DNA of 64,000 nucleotides from Galactobacter caseinivorans (lineage in GTDB: Bacteria > Actinomycetota > Actinomycetes > Actinomycetales > Micrococcaceae). Shown in pieces: positions 26,339 to 34,858 of this stretch. Made by a program: the position numbers and the translations under genes. The stretch's first letter is position 1; each line of letters begins with the position of its first letter. The stretch lies in NCBI RefSeq assembly GCF_003640665.1, contig NZ_QQXL01000007.1, positions 62,001 through 126,000 on the forward strand, in the 5' to 3' direction. The notes below the pieces were generated by a model. It searched no databases. It was not told where the DNA came from and saw only the letters and a list, made by a program, of their open reading frames with translations.

Positions 26339-27187
26339 GTGACTCCCACTCCTTCCCTTTCTACTCCGGGCTCCTCGCTGTCCCGACGCGGCCTCCTGCT
26401 CGGCGCGGGGGGAGGCGCGGCGCTGGCCCTGAGCGGGTGCGTCGCAACCCCTGGCCCCGGCACCAAGGACGCCCCAGGCACCCAGCCCGCGTCCACGCCG
26501 TCCAGCGCAGCGGACGTTGTCCCGCCGCCGGATCCCAACAAGGCGCCCCTGCGCCTGCTCGTGTACGGCGACTCCATCACCCGCGGCGGGCAGAGCGACC
26601 TGGTGGTGGGCAAGGCGCCCACCACGTCATGGCTTGGACACCTGGGCTCCGGCATGCGCTGGGTGGGCGGGGCCGCCCGAAACGGTGCCACCGCGGCGGA
26701 ACTCACGGCCATGCGGGTTGGCACTCCGACCTCTGACCTCTCGGTGTACTTCTTTGGCACCAATGATCTGCTCAAGAAAAGCTCCGTCCCCACCATGCTC
26801 AAGCAGATTCGCACCTTCCAATACTCGCTCCCGGCAGAGACTCGGCCGCGCGCCGCGACCCTGGTGGCGGTGGGGCCCATGAACGGCATCCTGACCGGTG
26901 CCCGCCTGCTGGCATGGAACCAAGAGCTGTTCCAGGCGGCATCGGATGTGGGGTGGGGCTGGATTGATCCGTGGCCCACTCTGCGACTGGCGACCAGCGG
27001 GGACAACTACGGCAAGTGGGCCCGCACCGATCAGCGCGTGGACAATCTGCACCCCAGTGCCGCCGGGGCAGCGGACCTTGGCGCCGGGATGACCGCGGCG
27101 ATCCTCCGCCTGGCCCAGACGCGCAAGCTGCCCCTCCCCGCGATGGCGGCGATGGCACAGCCCGACGACGCGGCGGCGGTAGGATAG
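26339..27187 (+). CDS. Tat-exported SGNH/GDSL-family lipoprotein hydrolase
   Basis: A 282-aa protein. The N-terminus has the twin-arginine motif SRRGLLLG and a lipobox LALSGC (Cys at residue 34), so it is likely exported folded by Tat and lipidated. After a Pro/Thr/Ser-rich linker the catalytic fold shows the GDS motif (VYGDSITRGG), a block-III-like FFGTNDLL and the C-terminal DNLHPSAAG giving Asp/His. Possible substrates are acyl or acetyl esters of cell-wall polymers; not determined. GTG start at 26339. It ends immediately before rnpB. Confidence 0.85.
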   Translation: MTPTPSLSTPGSSLSRRGLLLGAGGGAALALSGCVATPGPGTKDAPGTQPASTPSSAADVVPPPDPNKAPLRLLVYGDSITRGGQSDLVVGKAPTTSWLGHLGSGMRWVGGAARNGATAAELTAMRVGTPTSDLSVYFFGTNDLLKKSSVPTMLKQIRTFQYSLPAETRPRAATLVAVGPMNGILTGARLLAWNQELFQAASDVGWGWIDPWPTLRLATSGDNYGKWARTDQRVDNLHPSAAGAADLGAGMTAAILRLAQTRKLPLPAMAAMAQPDDAAAVG

Positions 27188-27566
27188 AGCGCGGATGGGT
27201 CGACTGGACGATCGCGTGCCGCGCAAGCGGCCCGAGGAAAGTCCGGGCTCCACAGAACAGGGTGGTGGGTAACGCCCACTCGGGGTAACCCGCAGGCTAG
27301 TGCCACAGAAATGAGACCGCCTGCCTCAGGGCAGGTCAGGGTGAAACGGTGGTGTAAGAGACCACCAGCGTCCCGGGTGACCGGGACGGCTAGGTAAACC
27401 CCACCTGGAGCAAGGCCAGACAGGCGCTGATTGAGGGCTGTTCGCCCGAGGCGCTGGGTAGGCCGCTTGAGGCCATCGGCAACGGTGGCCCTAGATAGAT
27501 GATCGTCTCTCGCGCCGGGTGACCGCGCGCGAAGCCAGAACCCGGCTCACAGGTCGGCCCATCCCT
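27188..27566 (+). ncRNA. rnpB: RNase P RNA, bacterial class A
   Basis: Recognised from conserved elements: the 5' P1 strand GGATGGGTCGAC pairing with GTCGGCCCATCC at the 3' end, GAGGAAAGTCCGGGCTCC (conserved region I), CAGGGTGGTGGGTAACGCC, AGGGTGAAACGGTG, GGTAAACCCCACCTGGAGCAAG (as two adjacent blocks), and TAGATAGATGATCGTC near the 3' end. It is the catalytic subunit that trims tRNA 5' leaders. The end is set by a CTTTTT run directly after P1. The ends are accurate to a few bases. Confidence 0.96.
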
Positions 27567-27806
27567 TTTTCTCCCCGTGGTGCCCCGCGCCGCCGGCACG
27601 GACCCCCACACACGCCGTCGGGCACTCCGCTCGGTGACAGACCTCACCACCGCCTGCACGTCCGTGCGGGCCGCGGCACGTAAGATGGTCAGCGGTGCGT
27701 CGCGAAGGAGCCTCGCCTCCCAAACCGACGTGCACCCGCGGTGTGCAATGGGGCCACCGTGGATCATGCGGCCGTAACCGGCCCACGGATTTTCCAGGGA
27801 GACGTA

Positions 27807-29249
27807 GTGACCCAGCAGACCGAAGAAGCCCTCGCTGAGTGGAGCGCCCGCGAGGGCATGGCCGAGACCATGATCCCGCTGATCGGCCGTCTGTACCGCA
27901 ACAACAATGTGGTGACCTCGATCTACGGTCGCAAGCTCATTAACAAGTCCGCCGTGGACATCCTGAAGGCCCACCGCGTGGTCCGCCACATCGATGGCGT
28001 GGAGATGGAACCCGCAGACTCGCTTGCCCTCATCGAGGCACTGAACACCCTTGATCTTGGCGCGGTCTCTGTGGACCTGGCCCGGCTGAACAAGAAGGCC
28101 AAGGCCGCCGGTGGCGACCTGACCGAGTTCCTGAAGACCGAGCTGGGGGAGGCCGTGGGCCAGAGCGGCGCCACCGCAGCAGAGCCTCGCGACATTGTCC
28201 TTTACGGCTTTGGTCGCATCGGCCGCCTGCTGGCCCGCATCCTCATTGAGCGCGGTGGCTACGGCCTGCGCCTGCGCGCCATCGTGGTCCGCAAGGGCTC
28301 CGAGGATGACCTGCTCAAGCGCGCCTCGCTGCTGCGCCGCGACTCCGTGCACGGCCCCTTCGACGGCTCCATCGTCGTGGATGAGAAGTACAACACCATC
28401 CAGGCCAACGGAACCCTGATCCAGGTCATCTACTCCAATGACCCCACCACCGTGGACTACACCTCCTACGGCATCAACGACGCCATTGTGGTGGATAACA
28501 CGGGCCGCTGGCGCGATGCCGATGGCCTGGGCCAGCACCTCACCGCCAAGGGTGTCTCCCGCGTGCTGCTCACGGCGCCGGGCAAGGGCGAGCTCAAGAA
28601 CATTGTGCACGGCGTGAACCACTCCGACATTGCGGAGGCGGACCGCATCGTGACCGCAGCCTCTTGCACCACCAACGCCATCACCCCCGTGCTCAAGGCG
28701 CTCAACGATGAGTACGGCGTGCAGGTGGGCCACGTGGAGACCGTGCACTCCTTCACTAATGATCAGAACCTGATCGATAACTTCCACAAGGGTGAGCGCC
28801 GAGGCCGCTCCGCCGTGCTGAACATGGTGCTCACGGAGACCGGCGCGGCCAAGGCCGTGGCCAAGGCCCTCCCGGAGCTGCAGGGCAAGCTCACGGGCAA
28901 CGCCATCCGCGTCCCCACCCCGGACGTCTCCATGGCCATCCTGAACCTGACCCTGGACAAGGCCACGTCTGTGGAGGAGCTGAACACCTTCCTGCGCAAC
29001 GTGTCCCTGACGAGCGAGCTGCACCGCCAGGTGGACTACATCGATTCCCCCGAGGTGGTCTCCACCGACTTCGTGGGATCCCGCCGGGCAGGCATCGTTG
29101 ACGGCCGCGCCACGATCGTCTCCGCGGACGGCCACCACGTGGTCGTGTACGTCTGGTACGACAACGAGTTTGGTTACTCCTGCCAGGTGGTGCGCGTCAT
29201 GGAGACCATGGCGGGGACCCACCCGGTTGCGGTTCCTGCCGTGCGCTGA
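27807..29249 (+). CDS. gap: Glyceraldehyde-3-phosphate dehydrogenase, long form
   Basis: A 480-aa GAPDH with about 128 extra N-terminal residues before the Rossmann motif GFGRIGR (134-140). The catalytic Cys287 is in SCTTNA. This length matches the corynebacterial GapB/GapX type, which works in gluconeogenesis with NADP, so the same role is plausible. The GTG at 27807 follows AGGGAG and gives MTQQTEEALAEW; upstream in-frame residues lack family likeness. A 21-bp hairpin terminator follows. Confidence 0.93.
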   Translation: MTQQTEEALAEWSAREGMAETMIPLIGRLYRNNNVVTSIYGRKLINKSAVDILKAHRVVRHIDGVEMEPADSLALIEALNTLDLGAVSVDLARLNKKAKAAGGDLTEFLKTELGEAVGQSGATAAEPRDIVLYGFGRIGRLLARILIERGGYGLRLRAIVVRKGSEDDLLKRASLLRRDSVHGPFDGSIVVDEKYNTIQANGTLIQVIYSNDPTTVDYTSYGINDAIVVDNTGRWRDADGLGQHLTAKGVSRVLLTAPGKGELKNIVHGVNHSDIAEADRIVTAASCTTNAITPVLKALNDEYGVQVGHVETVHSFTNDQNLIDNFHKGERRGRSAVLNMVLTETGAAKAVAKALPELQGKLTGNAIRVPTPDVSMAILNLTLDKATSVEELNTFLRNVSLTSELHRQVDYIDSPEVVSTDFVGSRRAGIVDGRATIVSADGHHVVVYVWYDNEFGYSCQVVRVMETMAGTHPVAVPAVR

Positions 29250-29262
29250 GCTTCACTGATCT

Positions 29263-29308
29263 AACAAAGATCCCCTCGACGCCCGGTGGCGTCGAGGGGA
29301 TCTTTGTT
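29263..29308. terminator. Strong terminator between GAPDH and def
   Basis: A perfect 21-bp stem (29263-29283 with 29288-29308), 4-base loop, AT-rich outer ends giving T-runs on both strands. It separates two convergent genes. Confidence 0.9.
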
Positions 29309-29340
29309 TGTTGCGTGGGTGTGGGCCACGCTCCTGGGGC

Positions 29341-29922
29341 TCAGTGGCCGAACGGATCGGCGTCCACGCCAGGCATCCAGGTATGACCGGGCCGGTTCAG
29401 GCCCTCCTTCTTCTGCGTCTTCTTCCAGCGCTTGGTCCACTTGGGATCCAGCATGTCCACGTAGAGCTTGCCGTCCAAGTGGCTGTACTCGTGCTGCATG
29501 ATGCGTGCGAACCAATCGTGGGCTTCAAAGTCCACCTCGTTGCCGTCCAGATCCAGGCCCTGCACACGCGCGTAGTCGGCGCGTTGCAGCGGGAAATCAA
29601 GGGACGGGACGGAGAGGCAGCCCTCGGAATGTTCGTCCGGATCCGGAGCCGCCCCGGAGATCTTGGAGAGCGTGAGACGCGGGTTGATCAGGACGCCGCT
29701 GGTAGGGGCCTCATCCTCGTGGTCCTCGTAGCGGAACGTGAAGATGCGCAGGCCCACGCCCACCTGCGGGGCGGCGAGGCCCACGCCGTTGGCGACGTCC
29801 ATGGTCTCCATCATGTCCGCCACGAGCGTGCGCACCTCGTCGTCGATGGTGGTGACCTCCGCGGCACGCTGGTGCAGCACGGGTTCGCCGTAGGTGACGA
29901 TGGGGCGGACGGTCACGATCAC
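29341..29922 (-). CDS. def: Peptide deformylase
   Basis: A 193-aa metallo-deformylase that removes formyl from nascent proteins. The three motifs are intact: GVGLAAPQ, EGCLSVP (metal ligand Cys102) and HEYSH (His144, Glu145, His148; usually HEIDH or HEYDH). The C-terminal tail of ~40 residues is longer than in minimal forms, as in many actinobacteria. The next in-frame start, a GTG two codons downstream, is an alternative. Confidence 0.95.
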   Translation of the reverse strand: MIVTVRPIVTYGEPVLHQRAAEVTTIDDEVRTLVADMMETMDVANGVGLAAPQVGVGLRIFTFRYEDHEDEAPTSGVLINPRLTLSKISGAAPDPDEHSEGCLSVPSLDFPLQRADYARVQGLDLDGNEVDFEAHDWFARIMQHEYSHLDGKLYVDMLDPKWTKRWKKTQKKEGLNRPGHTWMPGVDADPFGH

Positions 29923-30125
29923 TCCTGGGGGTTCGGTGGTGCTGATCAGCGCCCGCTGTGGCCGGGCTCGGCCGGGCTGGCGCCGATCTGCTCAGGCGCC
30001 AGAGGCACCGCACTAGCTTAGCGGTAGGTCCACGTGGGGGAGGGCAACGGAGTCCGGATCCGCCGGTAGGTTGGGAAGCGTAGTGACGCCGACCACCACC
30101 CACCCCATCCCACAAGGAGATCCGC

Positions 30126-30581
30126 ATGGCAAGCAAAAGTGAGAAGGACACGGACGGGTTCTCCGCTCAGGAGCGTGAGGCCATGAAGGAGAGGGCCGCA
30201 GAGCTCAAGGCACAGGCCCGCCGATCCCGCGAAGCCGACAAAGCGGCGGCGGACGCGGCGGATGTGAAGGCCAAGCTGGAGCAGATGCCGGACGAGGACA
30301 GGCGGCTGGCAGAACGGGTCCATGCGCTGGTGCTGGAGGCGGCGCCGGCGCTTGCTCCGAAGCTTTACTACGGCCAGCCCGGCTACGCGCTGGAGGGCAA
30401 GGTGGTGTGCTTCTTCCGCAGCGGGCAGATGGACAAGGAGCGCTATTCCACCTTCGGTTTCAGCGCCAAGGCCGCGCTGGATGACTCAAGTGGCCTGTGG
30501 GGCACGTCCTACGCGCTGTTGGAGCCAAGCGACGCCGCGCTGGCCGCACTGGCGGAGCTAGTGAAGCAAGCGGTGGGTTGA
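30126..30581 (+). CDS. DUF1801/YdhG-like protein
   Basis: A 151-aa protein. An N-terminal charged helix (residues 10-55) leads to a DUF1801-like fold (HALVLEAAPALAPKLYYGQPGYALEGKVVCFF, described by its Tyr-Gly-x-Pro-x-Tyr turn). Family members are proposed iron chaperones or small ligand-binding proteins; the function is not established. AAGGAGAT precedes the ATG. A terminator follows and then tRNA-His on the other strand. Confidence 0.75.
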   Translation: MASKSEKDTDGFSAQEREAMKERAAELKAQARRSREADKAAADAADVKAKLEQMPDEDRRLAERVHALVLEAAPALAPKLYYGQPGYALEGKVVCFFRSGQMDKERYSTFGFSAKAALDDSSGLWGTSYALLEPSDAALAALAELVKQAVG

Positions 30582-30596
30582 TTCATCGGTGACACG

Positions 30597-30630
30597 AAGA
30601 AGGCCGGCTCCCGAGGGAACCGGCCTTCTT
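30597..30630. terminator. Terminator between the DUF1801 gene and tRNA-His
   Basis: An 11-bp perfect stem, AAGAAGGCCGG (30597-30607) with CCGGCCTTCTT (30620-30630), closed by a 12-base loop and ending in TTCTT. It lies 15 bases after the stop and 7 bases from the tRNA-His 3' end, so it may serve both. Confidence 0.8.
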
Positions 30631-30636
30631 GCTTGG

Positions 30637-30710
30637 GGTGAGTAACGGGGCTTGAACCCGCGACCTTCTGGACCACAACCAGACGCTCTACCAGCTGAGC
30701 TATACCCACC
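30637..30710 (-). tRNA. tRNA-His (GUG)
   Basis: Anticodon loop TTGTGGT (anticodon GTG) in stem CTGG/CCAG; acceptor GTGGGTA/TACTCAC. The extra 5' G (G-1, at 30710) opposite discriminator C73 is present, the hallmark of tRNA-His. T-arm GGGTTCAAGCCCC. Confidence 0.95.
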
Positions 30711-30830
30711 ATCGTCAGGACAAAGCCCTGAAGATGTTGCCCGGCTTGCGCCCCGGCAACAGGAATAAGCTTACACGATCTTTGCCGTGGTCCTGACCAT
30801 GGGGTGCCCCCGTGAGGCCCCCGTCACAGC

Positions 30831-31436
30831 TCAGTCGCGCGGAATCTGAGCGGCGATGCTCTCCGCCTCCGTGGCGTCGGGGCCGGGCCCCGCCACCATG
30901 ACCGCGCTGCGGTAGTAGCGCAGCTCCACGATGGAGTCCTGGATGTCGCCAAGGGCACGGTGGTTCCCGGTCTTGGCGGGTGCGTTGCGATAGGCCTTGG
31001 GGTACCAGCGCCGGGAGAGCTCCTTGATGGAGGACACGTCGATGATGCGGTAATGCAGGTGCTCAATCACGGCGGGCATGTCCCGCTCCAAGAAGTTCTT
31101 GTCGTTGCCCACCGAGTTACCGGCCAGCAGCGCCTTGCCCTTCTGGGGTACGTAGCCCTTGATGTACTCCAGCACCTGCGCCGTGGCCGCCTCCATGGTG
31201 AGGCCATGAGGAAGCTCCTCCAGCAGCCCGGAGGTGACGTGCATGTTCCGCACAAAGTCATTCATCTGCTCCAGGGACGCCGGCTCCGGCTTGATCACCA
31301 CGTCCAGGCCGGGGCCAAGGGTGTTGAGTTCGGCGTCCGTGATGATCACGGCCACCTCAATCAGGGCGTCCTTGGACAGGTCAAGACCCGTCATCTCGCA
31401 GTCAATCCAGACCAGGGCATCGTTAGTAGAAGTCAC
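30831..31436 (-). CDS. orn: Oligoribonuclease
   Basis: A 201-aa DEDDh 3'-5' exoribonuclease that degrades 2-5-mer RNAs and pGpG. Exo I motif WIDCEMTG gives Asp12 and Glu14; GNSVGNDKNFL and HRALGDIQDSI supply the later Asp/His residues. The start is an ATG or near equivalent at 31436 giving MTSTNDALVW. It is divergent from the mannosyltransferase pair; the gap is about 165 bases. Confidence 0.94.
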   Translation of the reverse strand: MTSTNDALVWIDCEMTGLDLSKDALIEVAVIITDAELNTLGPGLDVVIKPEPASLEQMNDFVRNMHVTSGLLEELPHGLTMEAATAQVLEYIKGYVPQKGKALLAGNSVGNDKNFLERDMPAVIEHLHYRIIDVSSIKELSRRWYPKAYRNAPAKTGNHRALGDIQDSIVELRYYRSAVMVAGPGPDATEAESIAAQIPRD

Positions 31437-31601
31437 CTCGTCAGGTTACCGCCACGGGCGCGAACCTGGGCGGAGCCGCTCTCCCCAGCATGGCTTTCCC
31501 CCCAACACTCAGGCATGCCCGCAGGCACCTCCAAGGCTCCACAAGGCCCCGATGCTAGGCTGTCGCGAGTTCTGTGCGGCCGTGTGAAAGGGACGCTAAC
31601 C

Positions 31602-33131
31602 ATGAGTGACGCGGCACCCGCGACTCAGGCCGTTGGATCGGCCCTCCGGCCCCACCTTGGCACCCTCCTGTTTGGTTTTGTTGGGTCCATTTTGGTGCTC
31701 TGCGGATCCTTTGGCGTGGGTTGGCTTGCCCCCAGCTCACCCGTGAACCGCTGGAAGTGGCTCATCCCCTGGCGCACGGAGCTGCCCGGCCTCATCACCG
31801 TCACGGTCCTGTTAACGCTGGGTTGTTGGATGCTGGTCGCGGCCTGGTTGCGGTTGGGTCGCGAGCTGAAGCCGTGGACCGGCTCCATCAAGCCAACGGT
31901 CACGGCCATGGTGCTCTGGACCCTGCCCATGATGATTGCCCTTCCCATCTTTAGCCGGGATGTCTTTGCCTACATAGGCCAGGGACGCATTGTCTTGGCC
32001 GGCGGGAACCCCTACGAGCAGTCCATTTCCTCCATCAACAACTGGCTGCAGCTCGGCGCAGATGCGTATTGGGCGGATTCACAAACGGCTTACGGCCCGC
32101 TTTTCTATTGGATGGCTGCCGCCATCGTTCACTTCACCGGCACCAATACGGAGGCGGGGGTCTTTGCCTTCCGCCTGCTGGCGTGGGCCGGCATGGCGCT
32201 GGTGCTGGTCTTTCTGCCCAAGCTCGCCGCGCTTCACGGGGTCAACCCGCAGCGCGCCGTGTGGATCACCGCGGCAAGCCCCCTCTTCCTGCTCTCTTTC
32301 ATCGCCAGCGCGCACAACGACGCGCTCATGGTCGGACTGGCCGTCGCTGCCACCTACTTCGCTGCTCGGCGCTGGGGCGTGCTCGCGGTCTTCCTCTTGG
32401 TGCTCTCCATCGGCATCAAACCCATCACCATCGTGATGCTCCCCTTCCTTGGCCTGCTCTGGGCCGGGCAGGGCTCCTCGTGGCCGCGGCGCATCCGCTA
32501 CTGGGTGTATTCGGCAGCCTTGGCATTGGGCATGCTCGCGATCATGGGTCTGCCGGGCGGCTTCGGCTTTGGCTGGGTCAAGGCCACGCTGACCTCCGGC
32601 GGCGGGTACATGGTCAATTACGCACCACTTGGCCTGCTCGTCCTCTTCTTTGCCGGCGTCCTGACCGTGCTGCAGCTTGACTCGGCCTGGGTGTTGCCCG
32701 CCGTCCAAATGCTGGGCCGCTTGGTCGCTGTCGTGGTGATTGTGTACCTGCTCTTCCGCGGTAGCTACAGCCGCCTGGTCCAACGCATGCTGATCGGTTT
32801 CACAGCGTTGGTGGTGCTCTCACCCGTGATTCACCCGTGGTACCTGTTGTGGCTCCTGCCCTTCTTCGCCGCGACCGGGATTCGCGATGACTGGCAAAGC
32901 CTCTGGGTGGTCGTCACCGTCGGTTTCTTTGTTGCGCTTGGATGTTCTGACCAGCTCTTCGTGTGGCAGTTCGTGGCCGACTACAAGGCGATTCTTCAGG
33001 TCATCTCCGTCTGCGTCTCCATCGGCTGCGCGGCCCTCCTGGTCCTGGCGGCCAAGCCAACCAAGGCCTCTATCCAGGCGCTCTTGCCCCGCAAGCGGCC
33101 CTTTGCCAGGCGCCGCGAGGCCAAGCGGTGA
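31602..33131 (+). CDS. GT-C polyprenyl-phosphomannose mannosyltransferase, MptB/MptA-like
   Basis: A 509-aa integral membrane protein with about 12-13 hydrophobic segments. The first luminal loop has SRDVFAYIGQGRI (Asp as catalytic base candidate), followed by GGNPYEQ and TAYGPLFYW, features of the polyprenol-phosphomannose-dependent alpha-1,6-mannosyltransferase family. Such enzymes extend the mannan chain of lipomannan, lipoarabinomannan or related lipoglycans. The second gene overlaps it (GTGA at 33128). The exact linkage cannot be read from sequence. The ATG at 31602 follows a weak AAAGGGA. Confidence 0.83.
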   Translation: MSDAAPATQAVGSALRPHLGTLLFGFVGSILVLCGSFGVGWLAPSSPVNRWKWLIPWRTELPGLITVTVLLTLGCWMLVAAWLRLGRELKPWTGSIKPTVTAMVLWTLPMMIALPIFSRDVFAYIGQGRIVLAGGNPYEQSISSINNWLQLGADAYWADSQTAYGPLFYWMAAAIVHFTGTNTEAGVFAFRLLAWAGMALVLVFLPKLAALHGVNPQRAVWITAASPLFLLSFIASAHNDALMVGLAVAATYFAARRWGVLAVFLLVLSIGIKPITIVMLPFLGLLWAGQGSSWPRRIRYWVYSAALALGMLAIMGLPGGFGFGWVKATLTSGGGYMVNYAPLGLLVLFFAGVLTVLQLDSAWVLPAVQMLGRLVAVVVIVYLLFRGSYSRLVQRMLIGFTALVVLSPVIHPWYLLWLLPFFAATGIRDDWQSLWVVVTVGFFVALGCSDQLFVWQFVADYKAILQVISVCVSIGCAALLVLAAKPTKASIQALLPRKRPFARRREAKR

Positions 33132-34765
33132 CCCGCGCCAGCGCGCATCCGCCCGCCAACGCCGTCGAGCGGTTGCGCAGGGCGCTGATGCGCCTGCCGC
33201 GCCCGCTGGTGTACGGCACGACGCCGCGCGGTGCCCTGATCTGTGGCGTGCTGGCCTCGGTGCTTGGCACCATCGCCTCGTGGGGCGTGGGGTTCATGCC
33301 AAGCGCGCAGGGTTCCATCTTCGCCACGGCCGGTGTGTTGCGCCCGCTGCGCGTCAATGACATCGGCCTGTTCGTGTGCGCCGTTGTCCTGGTGCTCAGC
33401 GCCATCGCGCTCATGTGGGCCTGGACTCAAATGGGCCGCTACATCAGGGGCGCCGGCGGCCTGAAACTTGCCACCCGCGCGGTGCTGATCTGGTCTGCCC
33501 CGTGGCTTGTCTCCTTCCCGGTGATGAGCCGCGACGTCTTCTCCTACGCCGCGCAGGGCAGGCTCCTGATGCTGGGTCAGGACCCGTACCACGACGTGGT
33601 GGGGCAGATGCCCGGCTGGTTGGCGCAGGGCTCGGACGGGCTGTGGGCGCAGTCCTCCTCGCCATACGGCCCTCTCTTCTTGCTGATCGCAGAGGGCGTC
33701 ACGGCCATCTCGGCGTGGCGGCCAGAGATCTACGTGGTCCTCTTCCGGCTCCTGGCATGCGCCGGAGTCCTGCTCTGCCTTGTCACCCTTCCGCGCCTGG
33801 CCCGCTCCCACGGCACGGACGCCGGCTGGGCCGTGTGGATTGTGTTGGCGAACCCGCTCTTCATCTATTCCATGGTCGCCAGCGCCCACAACGACTCCAT
33901 CATGGTGGGCCTGATGCTCGCCGGATTCACTGCGGCGCTGCACAAAAAACGCGCCTCAGCCATCCTGTTAGTCGCGGCCGCCATCGCCATTAAACCCATC
34001 ATGGTGATTGCCCTTCCCGCCGTGGGTCTTGCCCTGGTGGGGACCAACGCCACCTGGCGCGCCCGCTTTCTAGCGTGGGGCGTGACCGGGGTGGTGGTCG
34101 GCGGCGTGCTGGCCGTGCTCGGCGGGATGACCGGGCTCTGGTTTGGGTGGATTGGCGCCATGATGGACCAGGGCGGAGCGGCGTTCCCGTTTGCCCCTTA
34201 CGGACTGTTGGGCCTTGGCTTGGGCGCCCTGGTTGCGCTCGTGGCCGGACCCGCCGCCGGGTCAGCCGTGCAGTCCGTGGTCTATTCACTTGGCAAGGTG
34301 GTGGCCATTGGCGCCGCTTTCTGGCTTGCGCTGCGCCATCCACGCACCTCCCCGGTGTGGCAGACGGGCTGCGTGCTCCTGCTCGCCGTGATCATGAACC
34401 CGGTGATCCAGCCGTGGTACCTGTTCTGGGTGCTGCCCTTCTTTGCCGCCTGGCGCGCTTGGCACGGGCCGTGGGAGCAGATCCTGCTGGCCGGCTCGGC
34501 CTTCCTGGCCTTCTACTGCCTGGTGGATCAGCTCTCCCTGCCGGAATGGGTCAACGTCACCGTCATCAAGCTCACCGCCCTGGCGATCGGCGGGCTGGCC
34601 TGGGTCTTCCTCTTCATCCTTGCCCCCTCGCAACGGGCCATGTTCCACCGCTTTAGCCTGAAGGCGCTGTGGCGGGGCCCCACGGAGTCGGAGAGCATCG
34701 CCCTGCGCCCGCTGGTGGCCCAACCCGCCGACGCGCGGAGCACGCCCCGCAGCCCGGCGTCCTGA
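33128..34765 (+). CDS. GT-C polyprenyl-phosphomannose mannosyltransferase, second copy
   Basis: A 545-aa multi-pass protein homologous to its upstream neighbour: SRDVFSYAAQGRL, GQDPYHD, SPYGPLFLL, SAHNDSIMVGL and the PWYLFWVLPFF motif occur in the same order. The two are translationally coupled (GTGA), so they probably make different steps of one mannan or lipoglycan. The C-terminal ~60 residues are hydrophilic. The GTG at 33128 is chosen since it overlaps the previous stop; the following residues are charged and then enter the first membrane span. Confidence 0.83.
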   Translation: MTRASAHPPANAVERLRRALMRLPRPLVYGTTPRGALICGVLASVLGTIASWGVGFMPSAQGSIFATAGVLRPLRVNDIGLFVCAVVLVLSAIALMWAWTQMGRYIRGAGGLKLATRAVLIWSAPWLVSFPVMSRDVFSYAAQGRLLMLGQDPYHDVVGQMPGWLAQGSDGLWAQSSSPYGPLFLLIAEGVTAISAWRPEIYVVLFRLLACAGVLLCLVTLPRLARSHGTDAGWAVWIVLANPLFIYSMVASAHNDSIMVGLMLAGFTAALHKKRASAILLVAAAIAIKPIMVIALPAVGLALVGTNATWRARFLAWGVTGVVVGGVLAVLGGMTGLWFGWIGAMMDQGGAAFPFAPYGLLGLGLGALVALVAGPAAGSAVQSVVYSLGKVVAIGAAFWLALRHPRTSPVWQTGCVLLLAVIMNPVIQPWYLFWVLPFFAAWRAWHGPWEQILLAGSAFLAFYCLVDQLSLPEWVNVTVIKLTALAIGGLAWVFLFILAPSQRAMFHRFSLKALWRGPTESESIALRPLVAQPADARSTPRSPAS

Positions 34766-34858
34766 ATCCGGCGGCGCCATGACATCGCGTCCGCTGCCGT
34801 CACGCTGATAACCTGACAAGCGGCCAAGAGGGCGCCAACGCGGCAGAAGGGGGGCCTC

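Noticed and set aside
27390-29222. A 610-aa open frame on the minus strand opposite GAPDH and rnpB
   Set aside because: It is the antisense shadow of a GC-rich gene: His/Gly/Val/Asp-rich, no domain, and it also crosses the RNase P RNA.
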